From NCBI GenBank assembly GCA_030696345.1, contig JAUYSK010000016.1:372001-436000 (forward strand): a stretch of DNA of 64,000 bases. The letters are read 5' to 3'. Under the pieces are notes generated by a model. That model was given only the letters and a program-made list of their open reading frames with translations, was not told the DNA's origin and did no database searches. The position numbers and the translations under genes are program-made. This DNA is from Azonexus sp. GTDB lineage: Bacteria > Pseudomonadota > Gammaproteobacteria > Burkholderiales > Rhodocyclaceae. The first letter of the stretch is position 1. Every line of letters starts with the position of its first letter. This document shows positions 49,601 through 62,416 of the stretch, in pieces.

Positions 49601-50519
49601 GCAGGTTATTCATTTCATGAATCGCCCGATGCCTGGCAACCTGCCGAAACGCACCTCGCGCGGCTTGCTCGATATTGAAGACGACAAGGTCATCCCGGTT
49701 ATTCGCAACCCGCGGAAAACGAACGAGGAATCGGATGCGGTCTTCTATTTCCCGGGTTGTGGCTCGGAGCGCCTGTTTTCGCAGGTCGGCCTGGCCACGC
49801 AGGCGATGCTTTATGAGATTGGCACGACGACCGTATTGCCGCCGGGTTACCTGTGTTGCGGTTACCCACAGACCTCAGCCGGTGAAGAGGACAAGGGCCA
49901 GAAGATCACCACCGATAACCGCGTGCTCTTCCACCGTGTCGCCAATACGCTGAATTACCTCGACATCAAGACAGTGATTGTTTCATGTGGAACATGCATG
50001 GATCAGTTGCAGAAATACCAGTTCGAGAAAATCTTCCCGGGCTGCCGCCTGCTTGATATCCATGAATACTTGATGGAAAAGGGACTCAAGCTGGACGGCG
50101 TCGAAGGTACCCGCTACATGTACCACGATCCCTGCCACACGCCGATGAAGGTCTATGCGCCCCTCGCGGTCACCAAGGCGTTGATGGGCCAGGACGTGCC
50201 GTTAACCGATCGTTGCTGTGGTGATGCCGGTTCCTTCGCCTATTCGCGCCCGGATATTGCTACCCAGGTCAAATTTCGCAAGCAGGAAGAAATCGAAAAA
50301 GGCGCTGGAAAGCTGCGGGCCGATGGTTTCACGGGCGAGGTCAAGATTCTCACGTCCTGCCCGGCCTGTCTGCAAGGACTCTCCCGCTACGATGATGATG
50401 CCGGAACCAAGGCCGACTATATCGTGGTCGAAATGGCCAAACATTTGCTCGGTGAAAACTGGATGGCCGATTATGTCGGTCACGCCAATAACGGGGGGAT
50501 CGAGCGCGTTTTGCTCTAA
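46644..50519 (+). CDS. Large FAD-linked oxidoreductase with two [4Fe-4S] and two CCG domains (DUF3683)
   Basis: A 1291-residue protein fusing four modules. A DUF3683-type N-terminal region covers about residues 1-160. An FAD-binding type 4 domain with [11 protein letters not shown] and a FAD-oxidase C-terminal domain ([12 protein letters not shown]) reach about 800. A two-cluster ferredoxin module follows ([11 protein letters not shown] near 824 and [12 protein letters not shown] near 886). Last come two CCG/heterodisulfide reductase-like domains (C-C-G-Y-P near 1071 and C-C-G-D-A-G near 1191). It resembles Dld-II/GlcD-GlcF fused in one chain, oxidising a D-2-hydroxyacid such as D-lactate or glycolate into the quinone pool. 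Substrate is inferred. A parS-like site lies inside it. Confidence 0.9.
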   Translation: MTARLREIPYNYTSFSDREIVIRLLGADNWAILDELRSERVTGRSARMLYEVLGDIWVVQRNPYLEDDLLDNRERREALVTALRHRLVEVEKRRHTSESEDPERSAKVKRLVEAAQLAVDRFAEHFGKTIDLRRKVQRILGKHTRKDNIAFDGLARVSHVTDATDWRVEYPFVVLYPDTEEEIGLLVRGCIEAGLTIIPRGGGTGYTGGAVPLTPYSAVINTEKLIDIGPVEDLVLPGHTAPYATIRTGAGVVTERVSEAASAAGRVFAVDPTSASASCIGGNIAMNAGGKKAVLWGTALDNLAWWKMVMPDGNWLEAERVNHNYGKIHEQETVEFRLKRFDPSGRILLGEETLSIPGVSCRKTGLGKDVTDKFLGGVPGVQKEGTDGIIVAARWVLHKMPPVARTVCLEFFGQVREAVPAIVEITDYFKPGGAGHVAGVLLAGLEHLDERYVKAVGYATKAKRHGRPKMVLIGDLVGHDEKAVMAAASEVVRMCNLRAAEGFIAVDPETRKKFWLDRSRTAAISRHTNAFKVNEDVVIPLPRMGDYCDGIERINIELSTQNKLLLCDALSEFLKGDLPLHRGDTTLDTDVLIGDRRQAALDYVAVVRLRWEWLLDNLDLPLAEAESRFLSYGVQAGELTNRAENPRLFHRLQDYSVRVSWKHELHSRLAKIFDGGVYRPIVERIEALHKEVLRGRVFVALHMHAGDGNVHTNIPVNSDNYEMLQTANKAVERIMHLARSLDGVISGEHGIGITKLEFLTEEEIAPFRAYKQKVDPDGHFNKGKLMPGGDMGNAYTPSFSLLGTESLIMEQSEIGKISDMVKDCLRCGKCKPVCSTHVPRANLLYSPRNKILATSLLVEAFLYEEQTRRGISLKHFDEFNDVADHCTVCHRCLKPCPVDIDFGDVSVAMRNFLRKQEKKRFSPGTAVAMAFLTVKDPSTIKLMRAGMMEFGFKAQRLGHKVFKALGLIQASRAHPPATLGRPTVKSQVIHFMNRPMPGNLPKRTSRGLLDIEDDKVIPVIRNPRKTNEESDAVFYFPGCGSERLFSQVGLATQAMLYEIGTTTVLPPGYLCCGYPQTSAGEEDKGQKITTDNRVLFHRVANTLNYLDIKTVIVSCGTCMDQLQKYQFEKIFPGCRLLDIHEYLMEKGLKLDGVEGTRYMYHDPCHTPMKVYAPLAVTKALMGQDVPLTDRCCGDAGSFAYSRPDIATQVKFRKQEEIEKGAGKLRADGFTGEVKILTSCPACLQGLSRYDDDAGTKADYIVVEMAKHLLGENWMADYVGHANNGGIERVLL
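49979..49994. promoter_or_regulatory. parS-like sequence (site C)
   Basis: TGTTTCATGTGGAACA, 14 of 16 matches to the ParB consensus and both outer halves (TGTT...AACA) intact, but with T for C in the core. It lies inside the flavin oxidoreductase gene, about 12 kb from parB. Confidence 0.45.
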
Positions 50520-50629
50520 TTCCTGTCCGCTTATCAGCATTGGTTGTGAAATAGTTCCTTATTTCGTAGCTGCAGCTTGCAGTAATAACACTCTGGTGCA
50601 ATCCTAGTCAGAATTTCCGGAGCCTTAGC

Positions 50630-51064
50630 GTGAATAGCGGCAACCATCCTTGCGAGTTGTGTAGTACCCCTGGCGGGGAGGTTCTCTGGAACTCCCCGAC
50701 CTGCCGGGTGGTTCGGGTGGACGATCCGTACTACCCAGGATTTTGCCGCGTTATCTGGAATGCCCACGTTCGCGAAATGAGTGACCTTGATTCCGGCCAG
50801 CAGCACTACCTGATGTCGGTGGTTTTTGCGGTCGAGGTAACCATTCGGACGCTTTACTCGCCGGATAAAATCAACCTTGCCAGCTTTGGCAACATGGTCC
50901 CCCATGTCCATTGGCATATCATTCCTCGCTGGACCGACGACAGGCATTTCCCGGCCCCGATCTGGGGTGAGGTTAGCCGCGAGGGATTAGCCGACCGCCC
51001 GGTCGTGAGCAGCGAAGATCTGGCGAAAGCCTTGTCGGTTGCTCTGCTAGCGCTTAAACATTAA
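50630..51064 (+). CDS. HIT family nucleotide-binding protein
   Basis: A 144-residue histidine-triad protein with the active-site H-V-H-W-H-I-I near residue 88, so a nucleotide hydrolase or transferase acting on adenylylated or diadenosine substrates. An N-terminal C-E-L-C pair could bind zinc. It starts with GTG at 50630. A 110-base gap separates it from the oxidoreductase gene, and the next gene starts 12 bases after it. Physiological substrate unknown. Confidence 0.9.
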   Translation: MNSGNHPCELCSTPGGEVLWNSPTCRVVRVDDPYYPGFCRVIWNAHVREMSDLDSGQQHYLMSVVFAVEVTIRTLYSPDKINLASFGNMVPHVHWHIIPRWTDDRHFPAPIWGEVSREGLADRPVVSSEDLAKALSVALLALKH

Positions 51065-51076
51065 GGCTGGAGTCAC

Positions 51077-52681
51077 ATGAACACTACTGCCAACCCTCCT
51101 CTTCTCGCCATTCCCGACCTTCAGTCCGGGGTGGATTATCTCTCGCAACTCACGCTGGCCAATCCGGTGGTCGCCGAGCGCCAGCTCATGCAAATGCTTG
51201 ATACATTGCTGGCGGAGCCGCCAGACCCAGGGGTGTTGCTGAGCTTGCTCGAACAGGCGCGGGTGCCATTGTGCTTCGTTGAAGAAGAAATGGCCCGGCG
51301 TTATCACAACAAGCCGCTCGTGCTGGCCGATGAGGAAGAAGGCTATTTTCAGCAGGTAGTGATGGCCTGGCGCAAGATGGGCAAAGCCTATGCCCTTTGC
51401 GCCCGACTTGAGGAGCCGGACTCGGATCATCCGCAATATGCAGCCATGATGGCGACTATCCTGCACCGCTGTCTGTATTACACGGGGATGATCATCCTCG
51501 AACACTTCCACGCCAGGCGTGAATTACCGGCAGGTATCTGGCTTGAGTTGCATGGTTATTTCGAAACCGCCGAGGAGTGGGGTGTTGCCTACACGCCGGT
51601 CGAAGACGCATTGGAAAACACGCTTCAGGCCACTCATTGTGCCGCCGCCTACATTACGCTTCTACTGATCGATATTGCCAGTCCGTATAGCAACAGCGTC
51701 CGTAATCTTGGTTTGATTCGCCGTTGGGCCGGAATGTGGGCGCCGCTGGTTTCCGTTCACAAGCTGGAAGATGATTTCGAGGTGCCACCCTACACCGTTG
51801 AACTGATGAAGGATGTGCCCTTGCACCCGAGTGCCGTCGTCGAAGGTCTTGGCCTCGATGCCCGGCGACTGGATACGACGCGGCTCGGGCTACAGATCAA
51901 CCATATGCTGACGCAGCTGCGCCAGCGTATTGCTCCCACTCAGCTAGGCTTGGGCGAGGAAACGACCGGGCATGTTATTCAATTGCTTGAGCATCTGCTG
52001 CGGCCATGGACCCAATCCGCCTCTCCGCGCAAGTTCCGTCGTTTCGACGCTGAAGGAATGGCGCGGGTGGCCATCGGCTTTGAGGCGATGCACTTCTTCG
52101 TGAGCGGCAAGGAGTTTGAGCAACCTGACTCGGCAAATGCCTATTCACGAGCCGAGTTCGACCAACTGTTCACCTTCCGTGACCGGGCTGATCCCGGCCA
52201 AGGTTTGAGTATCAGGGCGCAAGTCACCTTTCCGCTCGATGAGTGGTCAGTGATCAATCACTCGGCGAATGGTTTCCGGCTTGGGCGTAGCAGTGCTGGC
52301 CAGAAAATCATGCATGGCCAATTGATCGCAGTTTGCCCGCATGACGGCGAGCATTTCCTGCTGGCTCAAGCGAGCTGGCTGATGCAGGAGGAGTCCGGTG
52401 GGCTGATTGTCGGCGTGGCAACGCTTCCTGGAATGCCGGTTGGTATTGGTGTTAGAAACGCCTTGAGCAGTGCCGGGGTCAGTGACCGCTATGTGCGGGC
52501 TTTCATGTTGCCAGCGGTGCCAGCAGTCAAGGAAGATGGTTCGCTTGTTCTACCTTCCGGGCTATATCAGGCAAGCCGCGTTCTCGAGATTTTTTCCGGC
52601 GTTGAAACTTGGCAAGTCAGGATGAATCACGTTCTTCAGCGGGGAACGGACTTTGACCGGGTCAGCTATCAGGCACTTTGA
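51077..52681 (+). CDS. Hypothetical protein with PilZ-like C-terminal region
   Basis: A 534-residue cytoplasmic protein. Residues 1-330 are mainly helical with no family I can name. Residues about 385-520 look like a beta barrel and contain the phrase I-N-H-S-A-N-G-F-R-L, close to the D/N-x-S-x-x-G motif of PilZ cyclic-di-GMP receptors; an upstream R-x-x-x-R is not clear. A role as second-messenger effector is therefore a guess. It follows the HIT gene by 12 bases with a GGAG ribosome-binding site, and precedes DUF971-ubiE by 62 bases. Confidence 0.75.
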   Translation: MNTTANPPLLAIPDLQSGVDYLSQLTLANPVVAERQLMQMLDTLLAEPPDPGVLLSLLEQARVPLCFVEEEMARRYHNKPLVLADEEEGYFQQVVMAWRKMGKAYALCARLEEPDSDHPQYAAMMATILHRCLYYTGMIILEHFHARRELPAGIWLELHGYFETAEEWGVAYTPVEDALENTLQATHCAAAYITLLLIDIASPYSNSVRNLGLIRRWAGMWAPLVSVHKLEDDFEVPPYTVELMKDVPLHPSAVVEGLGLDARRLDTTRLGLQINHMLTQLRQRIAPTQLGLGEETTGHVIQLLEHLLRPWTQSASPRKFRRFDAEGMARVAIGFEAMHFFVSGKEFEQPDSANAYSRAEFDQLFTFRDRADPGQGLSIRAQVTFPLDEWSVINHSANGFRLGRSSAGQKIMHGQLIAVCPHDGEHFLLAQASWLMQEESGGLIVGVATLPGMPVGIGVRNALSSAGVSDRYVRAFMLPAVPAVKEDGSLVLPSGLYQASRVLEIFSGVETWQVRMNHVLQRGTDFDRVSYQAL

Positions 52682-52743
52682 TTGATCTTGGGGCCTGAGC
52701 GGGATGAGTGCGCTAAACTAGCCCCCTCATTCTGGAGGACACT

Positions 52744-53163
52744 ATGGCTGGCATGGAACGGGATACCCCAATACCGAGCGAAATCAAGCTGCACCAAAAA
52801 TCCCGCCGGCTGGAGATCGCCTATGAGAATGGCGAAGTTTACTCGCTGGATTTCGAGTATTTGCGAGTTTACACGCCGTCGGCTGAAGCCCGTGGCCATG
52901 GACCTGGCCAGGAAACGCTACAGACCGGCAAACGCAATGTCGATATTGAACGGGTCGAGCCGGTAGGAACCTATGCCCTGCGTCTGGTGTTCTCGGATGG
53001 CCACGATAGCGGCCTGTATTCTTGGGATTTACTGCATAACCTGGGAAAACATCATGTTGAACTCTGGCAGGAATATCTCACCCAGATTGAGGCGCAGGGC
53101 CTTTCGCGCGATGTGGATACCTCTTCAAAGCCGACTGGCGGTAGCTGCGGTCAACACCATTAA
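52744..53163 (+). CDS. DUF971 (gamma-butyrobetaine hydroxylase-like N-terminal) protein
   Basis: A 139-residue protein consisting of the DUF971 domain: [20 protein letters not shown] near the start, F-E-Y-L-R-V-x-S/T-P in the middle, and [21 protein letters not shown] nearby. The eukaryotic relative is the N-terminal zinc-binding domain of gamma-butyrobetaine hydroxylase, but the catalytic oxygenase domain is absent. Its position just before ubiE is conserved in betaproteobacteria as far as I recall. A TGGAGG ribosome-binding site precedes the start. Function unknown. Confidence 0.9.
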   Translation: MAGMERDTPIPSEIKLHQKSRRLEIAYENGEVYSLDFEYLRVYTPSAEARGHGPGQETLQTGKRNVDIERVEPVGTYALRLVFSDGHDSGLYSWDLLHNLGKHHVELWQEYLTQIEAQGLSRDVDTSSKPTGGSCGQHH

Positions 53164-53167
53164 AACG

Positions 53168-53905
53168 ATGAAAAACAATACAACTCATTTTGGCTATGAA
53201 ACAGTAGCCGAGCAGGAAAAGGCCCGTCGGGTTGCCGATGTCTTCGATTCTGTTGCCAATCGCTATGATCTGATGAATGATCTGATGTCCGGGGGCATGC
53301 ACCGCCTGTGGAAGGCGTTCACCATCCAGCGAAGCGGTGTTCGCGAAGGTTCGCGGGTACTGGACGTCGCTGGCGGAACGGGGGATCTATCGCTGGCGTT
53401 CGCCAAGAAGGTTGGCGCGAGCGGCCAGGTCTGGCTAACCGATATCAATAATGCAATGCTGGCTCGGGGGCGTGACCGCCTACTCGACAAGGGTCATATG
53501 TTGCCCGTTGCACAATGTGACGCTGAAAAGCTGCCCTTCCCTGACGACTGGTTCGATTGTGTGACGGTAGCCTTTGGGCTGCGTAACATGACACATAAAG
53601 ACGTCGCCATTGCCGAGATGCGCCGAGTCCTGCGTCCGGGTGGCAGGTTGCTCGTGCTAGAGTTTTCTCAAGTCTGGAAGCCCCTGGCTCCACTCTACGA
53701 CTTTTATTCGTTCCAGGTTATTCCCCGCGTAGGGAAGCTAGTTACACAAGACTCCGAAAGCTATCGCTATTTGTCAGAATCCATCCGTGTTCATCCGGGG
53801 CAGGAGGAGCTTAAGACGCTGATGGAACAGGCTGGTCTGGAGAAAGTTGAATATTTCAACCTCGCGCTTGGTGTGGTCGCTCTACACCGTGGCTACAAGT
53901 TTTAA
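53168..53905 (+). CDS. ubiE: Ubiquinone/menaquinone C-methyltransferase UbiE
   Basis: A 245-residue SAM methyltransferase for the C-methylation step of ubiquinone (and menaquinone) synthesis. The SAM motif [11 protein letters not shown] and the family marks [13 protein letters not shown] and V-A-F-G-L-R-N are present. The ATG at 53168 lies four bases after the DUF971 stop; in-frame sequence further upstream is a shadow of that gene. It is followed by ubiJ. Confidence 0.96.
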   Translation: MKNNTTHFGYETVAEQEKARRVADVFDSVANRYDLMNDLMSGGMHRLWKAFTIQRSGVREGSRVLDVAGGTGDLSLAFAKKVGASGQVWLTDINNAMLARGRDRLLDKGHMLPVAQCDAEKLPFPDDWFDCVTVAFGLRNMTHKDVAIAEMRRVLRPGGRLLVLEFSQVWKPLAPLYDFYSFQVIPRVGKLVTQDSESYRYLSESIRVHPGQEELKTLMEQAGLEKVEYFNLALGVVALHRGYKF

Positions 53906-53933
53906 CTTCTGCTTGAGGCAACGGACAGGCAAT

Positions 53934-54506
53934 ATGGCAGGGTTTGAAGGACTGATTTTCAGCGGATTGAACCATTTGCTGGATGGGGAGCCTTGGGCTC
54001 AAGAGCGCTTACGTCCATTGGCCGGGGCTCAAGCCTTGATCGAGAGCGGCCCGCTCAGTCTTCATCTTCGTATTGATGAGTATGGTCGTTTTGTCGCGGG
54101 TGATAAGGGATTTTCGCCAGATGTGATCGTGACGCTTCCTGCGGACGCACCGATCAAATTCCTTCTCGACCGGGAAGGACTCCTCTCTTCCGTCAAGCTT
54201 TCCGGTTCGGTCGATCTTGCCGAGGCGTTGGCCTTCGTTTTTCGCAATCTGAGCTGGGATGTCGAGGCCGACCTGGCTGGTGTTATTGGCGATATTCCGG
54301 CTCGGCGTCTTTCCACATTCGGAGGAAAGCTCGGTGTCCAGTTGCAGGCAGGGGCAAACAGGCTCGCTGAGAATCTGGTCGAATATTCAACCGAAGATTC
54401 AGATTTACTTGTGCCCAACAGGGATGTCGAGGCTTTTGGTAAAGAGGTAAATATTTTGCGCGACGATTTGGCACGCTTGGAAAAGCGGGTCAGCCGACTG
54501 CAATAA
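53934..54506 (+). CDS. ubiJ: Ubiquinone biosynthesis accessory factor UbiJ
   Basis: A 190-residue protein with an N-terminal SCP2 sterol-carrier-like domain (about residues 15-110) and a C-terminal coiled-coil segment, the UbiJ layout. UbiJ binds ubiquinone intermediates for the Ubi metabolon. The ATG at 53934 gives a normal N-terminus, M-A-G-F-E-G-L. The usual third gene ubiB does not follow; instead a strong terminator and the convergent ATP synthase operon come next. Confidence 0.87.
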   Translation: MAGFEGLIFSGLNHLLDGEPWAQERLRPLAGAQALIESGPLSLHLRIDEYGRFVAGDKGFSPDVIVTLPADAPIKFLLDREGLLSSVKLSGSVDLAEALAFVFRNLSWDVEADLAGVIGDIPARRLSTFGGKLGVQLQAGANRLAENLVEYSTEDSDLLVPNRDVEAFGKEVNILRDDLARLEKRVSRLQ

Positions 54507-54529
54507 ACAGTAGTTGAAATCGGAATGTA

Positions 54530-54558
54530 AAAAGGGCAGCCGCGTCGGCTGCCCTTTT
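54530..54558. terminator. Bidirectional terminator, ubiJ / atpC
   Basis: GGGCAGCCG (54534-54542) and CGGCTGCCC (54546-54554) form a perfect 9-bp stem with a 3-base loop, flanked by AAAA on the left and TTTT on the right. It can terminate both the forward ubi genes and the reverse atp operon. Confidence 0.9.
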
Positions 54559-54578
54559 CGTTCCCGGAGGAGATGCGC

Positions 54579-55004
54579 TTAGTGCGTGTGCTTGCGCAGA
54601 CGCTGGATCGTTTGCAACTGAGCAATGGCTTGCGCCAGTTCGGCTTCTGCCGTTGCATAGTCCATTTCGGCGTGGCGATTGGCGAGAGCTTCCTCGGCAC
54701 GCCTCTTGGCATCCAGTGCCTTGGCTTCATCCAGATCGTGAGCACGAATTGCCGTATCAGCCAACACGGTAATCATGTTTGGTTGAACTTCCAGCATGCC
54801 ACCAGAGACATACACCAGTTCAAACTCGGTCTGGCCCAGAACTTTCAAACGAATGGTTCCTGGTTTGATACGAGTAAGAAGCGGGGTGTGCCGGGGCAGA
54901 ATGCCGAGTTCCCCGGCTTCGCCGGGGAAAACTGCAAGTTCGACCACGCCTGAAAAGATCGACTCTTCGGCGCTGACGACATCACAATGAACAGAAATTG
55001 CCAT
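54579..55004 (-). CDS. atpC: ATP synthase epsilon subunit
   Basis: A 141-residue F1 central-stalk subunit that regulates the rotor. It has the N-terminal beta sandwich ([19 protein letters not shown]) and the C-terminal helical hairpin. It is the last gene of the atp operon, 27 bases after atpD, followed by the bidirectional terminator. Confidence 0.97.
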   Translation of the reverse strand: MAISVHCDVVSAEESIFSGVVELAVFPGEAGELGILPRHTPLLTRIKPGTIRLKVLGQTEFELVYVSGGMLEVQPNMITVLADTAIRAHDLDEAKALDAKRRAEEALANRHAEMDYATAEAELAQAIAQLQTIQRLRKHTH

Positions 55005-55031
55005 AACTGGCTCCTATGCTGGAGACGCTAA

Positions 55032-56456
<1,425 letters not shown>

Positions 56457-56463
56457 CTACGCG

Positions 56464-57324
56464 TCACACCGCGGCGGCGCCGCTGACGATTTCCGAAAGT
56501 TCTTTCGTAATCGCAGCCTGACGGGCCTTGTTGTAAACCAGCTTCAAGTCACCGATAACTGTCTTGGCGTTGTCGGAAGCAGACTTCATGGCAACCATGC
56601 GAGCAGACTGCTCGGAGGCCATGTTTTCAGCAACCGCCTGATAAATCAGCGCTTCTACGTAACGGATCAAGAGATCGTCGATAACCGATTTGGCTTCCGG
56701 CTCGTAGACATAGTCCCATTTCGTTTTGGACGAACCGACAGCATCGCTAGGTAGCGGTAGCAGTTGCTCGAACGTCGGCTCCTGTTTCATCGTATTGATG
56801 AAGCGGTTGTAGCCAATGTAAAGCGCGTCGATTTCGCCTTTCATATAAGCGTCGAGCTGGACCTTCACCGGTCCGATCAGTTTTTCCAGGTGCGGTGTGT
56901 CGCCGAGACCAGTCACATGTGACACGATCTTGGCACCCGCACGCTGCATAAAACCGAAGCCCTTGTTGCCGATACAGGTTGCCTGAAACTTTTTGCCCTT
57001 AGCTTCGAAATCCTTCATCTTGGTAACAACAAGACGAAGAAGATTCGAGTTCAGACCACCACACAGACCCTTGTCCGAGGTAATCAGAATCAGGCCAACT
57101 GTGGCCTGTTCACGATTTATCAGGAACGGGTGCCTGTATTCGGTCAGAGCATGAGACAGGTTGCCTGCAACGCGCCGGATCTTCTCGCCATAGGGACGGG
57201 CAGCCCGCATCCGCTCCTGCGCTTTGCGCATTTTGGATGCGGCCACCATTTCCATGGCCTTGGTGATCTTGCGCGTATTTTCGACGCTCTTGATCTTGCT
57301 GCGAATTTCCTTGCCGCTAGCCAT
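56464..57324 (-). CDS. atpG: ATP synthase gamma subunit
   Basis: A 286-residue rotor shaft subunit with the N-terminal long helix ([18 protein letters not shown]) and the C-terminal A-R-Q-A-x-I-T-x-E-x-x-E-I-V. Usual length and position after atpA. Confidence 0.98.
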   Translation of the reverse strand: MASGKEIRSKIKSVENTRKITKAMEMVAASKMRKAQERMRAARPYGEKIRRVAGNLSHALTEYRHPFLINREQATVGLILITSDKGLCGGLNSNLLRLVVTKMKDFEAKGKKFQATCIGNKGFGFMQRAGAKIVSHVTGLGDTPHLEKLIGPVKVQLDAYMKGEIDALYIGYNRFINTMKQEPTFEQLLPLPSDAVGSSKTKWDYVYEPEAKSVIDDLLIRYVEALIYQAVAENMASEQSARMVAMKSASDNAKTVIGDLKLVYNKARQAAITKELSEIVSGAAAV

Positions 57325-57341
57325 GCAATTCTCCTAGCTAA

Positions 57342-58880
57342 TCAGGCCCAGCTACTCTTGAAAGCGACGATGCCGGCAATGAGTTGCTTTTCGGAATCGG
57401 CATTCAGGTCAGCGGTGGACTCCATGGTGTTCATGAGGTCTGCACAGTTGGCCTTCAGGTAACCGATCATGGCCTTTTCGCAATCCAGCGCACGCTTGAC
57501 TTCGACATCGTCAAAGTAGCCCTTGTCAGCTGCGTACAGCGTGACGGCCATTTCGGAGATGCTCATCGGCGAATACTGAGCCTGCTTCATCAGTTCAGTA
57601 ACCAGACGGCCACGTTCCAGCTGCTTGCGGGTCGCTTCGTCGAGGTCGGAAGCAAACTGCGCGAAGGCAGCCAGTTCCCGATACTGAGCCAAGGCCAGAC
57701 GGACACCGCCGCCGAGCTTCTTGATGATCTTGGTCTGGGCTGCACCACCGACGCGGGACACGGAGATACCGGCGTTGATGGCTGGGCGAATACCGGCGTT
57801 GAAAAGGTCGGTTTCCAGGAAGATCTGACCGTCAGTAATGGAAATGACGTTGGTCGGAACGAAGGCGGAAACGTCACCGGCTTGCGTTTCGATCACCGGC
57901 AAAGCGGTCAGCGAACCGGTCTTGCCCTTGATTTCACCATTGCTGAGCTTCTCGACCCAAGCTTCGGAAACGCGAGCAGCGCGCTCCAGCAGACGGGAGT
58001 GGAGATAGAACACGTCGCCCGGATAAGCTTCGCGGCCCGGCGGACGGCGCAACAGCAGGGAGACCTGACGATAGGCCCAGGCTTGCTTGGTCAAGTCGTC
58101 ATAAATGATCAGCGCATCTTCACCGCGGTCGCGGAAGTATTCACCCATCGTGCAACCGGCGTACGGTGCGATGTACTGCAGCGCGGCGGATTCGGAAGCG
58201 GTGGCGGCAACGATGATGGTGTAGGACAACGCGCCGTGCTCTTCGAGCTTGCGCACAACGTTGGCAACGGTGGAAGCCTTTTGGCCAACCGCAACATAGA
58301 TACACTTAACGCCAGTGCCCTTTTGGTTGATGATGGCATCGACAGCAACGGCAGTTTTGCCGGTCTGACGGTCGCCAATGATCAACTCGCGTTGGCCGCG
58401 ACCAACCGGAACCATCGCATCAATAGCCTTCAGGCCGGTTTGAACCGGTTGCGAAACTGACTTACGCCAGATCACGCCCGGAGCGACTTTTTCGATCTTG
58501 TCGCTTTCCTTGTTGTTGAGCGGGCCTTTGCCATCAATCGGCTGACCGAGGGAGTTGACCACGCGGCCGAGTAGTTCGAGGCCAACAGGTACTTCCAGAA
58601 TGCGGCCCGTCGTCTTGACGATATCGCCTTCGGAGATGTGTTCGTAGGCACCAAGAACCACCGCACCAACGGAATCGCGCTCAAGGTTGAGTGCCATACC
58701 GAAAGTGTTGCCCGGGAATTCCAGCATTTCGCCTTGCATTACATCTTGCAGGCCATGCACGCGGCAGATACCGTCTGTAACGGAAACCACCGTGCCCTGT
58801 GTGCGCACTTCCGATGCGCCTTGCAGGTTCTGGATCTTGCTCTTGATCAGTTCAGAAATTTCGGAAGGATTCAACTGCAT
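57342..58880 (-). CDS. atpA: ATP synthase alpha subunit
   Basis: A 512-residue non-catalytic nucleotide-binding F1 subunit. The P-loop is G-D-R-Q-T-G-K-T, and the A-L-S-Y-T-I-I-V and [11 protein letters not shown] segments are typical. Length matches other proteobacteria. It is ten bases after atpH. Confidence 0.99.
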   Translation of the reverse strand: MQLNPSEISELIKSKIQNLQGASEVRTQGTVVSVTDGICRVHGLQDVMQGEMLEFPGNTFGMALNLERDSVGAVVLGAYEHISEGDIVKTTGRILEVPVGLELLGRVVNSLGQPIDGKGPLNNKESDKIEKVAPGVIWRKSVSQPVQTGLKAIDAMVPVGRGQRELIIGDRQTGKTAVAVDAIINQKGTGVKCIYVAVGQKASTVANVVRKLEEHGALSYTIIVAATASESAALQYIAPYAGCTMGEYFRDRGEDALIIYDDLTKQAWAYRQVSLLLRRPPGREAYPGDVFYLHSRLLERAARVSEAWVEKLSNGEIKGKTGSLTALPVIETQAGDVSAFVPTNVISITDGQIFLETDLFNAGIRPAINAGISVSRVGGAAQTKIIKKLGGGVRLALAQYRELAAFAQFASDLDEATRKQLERGRLVTELMKQAQYSPMSISEMAVTLYAADKGYFDDVEVKRALDCEKAMIGYLKANCADLMNTMESTADLNADSEKQLIAGIVAFKSSWA

Positions 58881-58889
58881 GAAATTCTC

Positions 58890-59426
58890 CTAGTGGTTCA
58901 GCGCCGTAGCCATGGCGTCGAGCTTGCCGCGGACTGAAGCATCCAGCATCTGGTCGCCAACGATTACCTTGATTCCGCCAATCAGTGCCGAATTAACCGT
59001 CACAGAAGTCTCAAGCCGTGTCTTGAAGACGGCTTCGAGTTGGGGAAGCAGGGCTTTCACCTGGTTATCATCAATCGGGAAAGCTGAAATGATTTCAGCC
59101 TGCTTGGTGCCCTCTTCGGCGCGTTTGTAGCTTTCGTACAAAGCACCGATTTCCGGCAACAGCCCCAGACGGTCGTTGTTGGACAGCAGCTGGATGAAGT
59201 TCGCCAGCTCCGTATCTACCGCCGTACCGCAGGCAGACCGGAAGAGGTCGACCAGTTGCGGGGCCGCCACATTGGGATCACCGATGGCCAAACGGACTTC
59301 GGGATTGGCAGCCACCAGGGCGAGCGATGTTACCTGCTCGGCCCACTTGGCCAGATTGCCGCTTTCCTTGGCCGCACGAAACAGGGCTTCGGCGTAAGGG
59401 CGGGCGATAGTGACGGATTCAGCCAT
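58890..59426 (-). CDS. atpH: ATP synthase delta subunit
   Basis: A 178-residue peripheral-stalk subunit connecting F1 to the b subunits. N-terminal A-R-P-Y-A-E-A-L-F and the C-terminal G-G-x-x-V-x-x-G-D-x-x-x-D-x-S-V-R-G-K-L signature are present. It starts four bases after the atpF stop. Confidence 0.97.
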   Translation of the reverse strand: MAESVTIARPYAEALFRAAKESGNLAKWAEQVTSLALVAANPEVRLAIGDPNVAAPQLVDLFRSACGTAVDTELANFIQLLSNNDRLGLLPEIGALYESYKRAEEGTKQAEIISAFPIDDNQVKALLPQLEAVFKTRLETSVTVNSALIGGIKVIVGDQMLDASVRGKLDAMATALNH

Positions 59427-59429
59427 TGC

Positions 59430-59900
59430 TTACAGGTCCTGTTTCAGGGCGACCAGCATGTCGGCATGCGCGGACGCGTTGATTTCCTTGCGCAGGATCT
59501 TCTCGGCACCGGCAACTGCCAGTTCGGCGACGCGCTCACGCAATTGCTGCTTGGCACGTTCGACTTCCTGGTCAATTTCTGCCTTGGCACCGACGACAAT
59601 CTTGTCGGCTTCCACCTTGGCGGTACCTTTGGCGTCTTCGACGATCTGCTGCGCACGCTTTTCGGCTTGAGCGACGAGTTCCGAAGATTTCTCTTTGGCT
59701 TCACGTAGCGCATCGGCTGAACGCTTTGCAGCAAGCTCTTGCTCATGCTTGCCGCGTTCTGCCGCAGCCAGGCCATCAGCGATTTGTATTTGACGGTCTG
59801 CCATCGCTTTTTGTAGCGGTGGCCAGACGAACTTCATCGTAATCCAGATGAAGAGTGCAAACCAAATTGCCTGGCCAATCAGTGTAGCGTTGATATTCAC
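59430..59900 (-). CDS. atpF: ATP synthase b subunit
   Basis: A 156-residue stator subunit: one N-terminal transmembrane helix (about residues 5-25) and a long charged coiled coil (about 30-140). Length equals that of E. coli. Only one b gene is present, so the stalk should be a homodimer. Confidence 0.98.
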   Translation of the reverse strand: MNINATLIGQAIWFALFIWITMKFVWPPLQKAMADRQIQIADGLAAAERGKHEQELAAKRSADALREAKEKSSELVAQAEKRAQQIVEDAKGTAKVEADKIVVGAKAEIDQEVERAKQQLRERVAELAVAGAEKILRKEINASAHADMLVALKQDL

Positions 59901-59940
59901 GCTAACCTCCTGGTTATAAGGGTTTCAGGGGCGCGGTTAA

Positions 59941-60210
<270 letters not shown>

Positions 60211-60268
60211 TCAGTAAGTTGAGTTATTGCGGGGTTAAAGTTAAAAACTACTGAAAAACTGGTACGAC

Positions 60269-61442
<1,174 letters not shown>

Positions 61443-61468
61443 GACATGCCTCGTTCAGAAACCTTGCG

Positions 61469-61497
61469 AGTGTAACGAAGTCTTGTAGATGAGTCAA
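61469..61497 (-). promoter_or_regulatory. Predicted atp-operon promoter
   Basis: On the reverse strand TTGACT (61497-61492), a 17-base spacer and TACACT (61474-61469), 27 bases before the atpI start. A near-consensus sigma-70 promoter in the 119-base gap between parB and atpI. Confidence 0.7.
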
Positions 61498-61561
61498 TTT
61501 CTGCAGCGCACAAATTGAGGGTTTTCCCGCATTGAGAGATGATTCCGAATGGCAACATCGA

Positions 61562-62416
61562 TTACACGCGCAGCCGAAAGATCAGGCCGTCCAGTTGATC
61601 CAGGCTTGCAAACTCAATGGTCAGCTTGCCAGCCCCTTTCTTGTTGGAGCGAATGGCAACATTCGTTCCCAAGCCGTCAGCAAGTTCTTCCTGCAGTCGT
61701 AGCAGATCGCGATCGACAGGCTTTTCGCTCGTGCCTTTTGGCGGATTCAGGAGTTGTTGTACCAGGCGCTCGGTTTCACGAACGGAGAGACCTTTCTGGA
61801 CAACTCGCTGGGCCAGGCCAACTTGCTGGCCGCTGGATACTGGTAACAGGGCACGGGCATGCCCCATGTCAATCTGGCCACGCATCAGCAATTCCTGGAC
61901 CGGTGCGGTCAGCTGCAATAAACGGAGCAAATTGGTTGCGGCTGGGCGGGACCGGCCAACGGCGTCGGCCGCCTGCTGATGGGTCAGACCGAATTCATCG
62001 ATCAGACGCTGCAGCCCATGGGCCTCTTCCAGCGGATTGAGGTTTTCGCGCTGGATATTTTCGATTAGCGCCATAGCCAGCGCTTGTTCGTCAGGAATGC
62101 TCCGGACCAGAACCGGAACTTCGCTCAGGCCGGCAAGCTGCGCAGCGCGCCAGCGGCGTTCGCCGGCAACGATTTCGTAGCGCTCGGAGCCCGGAGTGCT
62201 GTCGACGGCACGAACCAGAATCGGCTGCATGATCCCCTGCGATTTGATTGATGCCGCCAGTTCGCCCAGAGAATCCTCGTCCATGTGAGTCCGCGGCTGG
62301 TACTTGCCGGGACGCAGGCGTTCAACCGGCAAGTTGCGCTGTTCATCGCCGTGCGGCTTGTCGCTGCCGGAGAGCAGCGCGTCGAGGCCGCGGCCGAGGC
62401 CTTTCATCTTGATCAT
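61562..62416 (-). CDS. parB: Chromosome-partitioning protein ParB
   Basis: A 284-residue ParB/Spo0J. It has the N-terminal [10 protein letters not shown] that contacts ParA, the CTP-binding ParB/Srx fold ([16 protein letters not shown]), and a helix-turn-helix ([13 protein letters not shown]) for parS. It spreads on DNA from parS as a CTP clamp. It overlaps parA by four bases. Confidence 0.98.
   Translation of the reverse strand: MIKMKGLGRGLDALLSGSDKPHGDEQRNLPVERLRPGKYQPRTHMDEDSLGELAASIKSQGIMQPILVRAVDSTPGSERYEIVAGERRWRAAQLAGLSEVPVLVRSIPDEQALAMALIENIQRENLNPLEEAHGLQRLIDEFGLTHQQAADAVGRSRPAATNLLRLLQLTAPVQELLMRGQIDMGHARALLPVSSGQQVGLAQRVVQKGLSVRETERLVQQLLNPPKGTSEKPVDRDLLRLQEELADGLGTNVAIRSNKKGAGKLTIEFASLDQLDGLIFRLRV

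Noticed and set aside
57384..58460. 358-codon forward open frame opposite atpA
   Set aside because: Antisense shadow of atpA.
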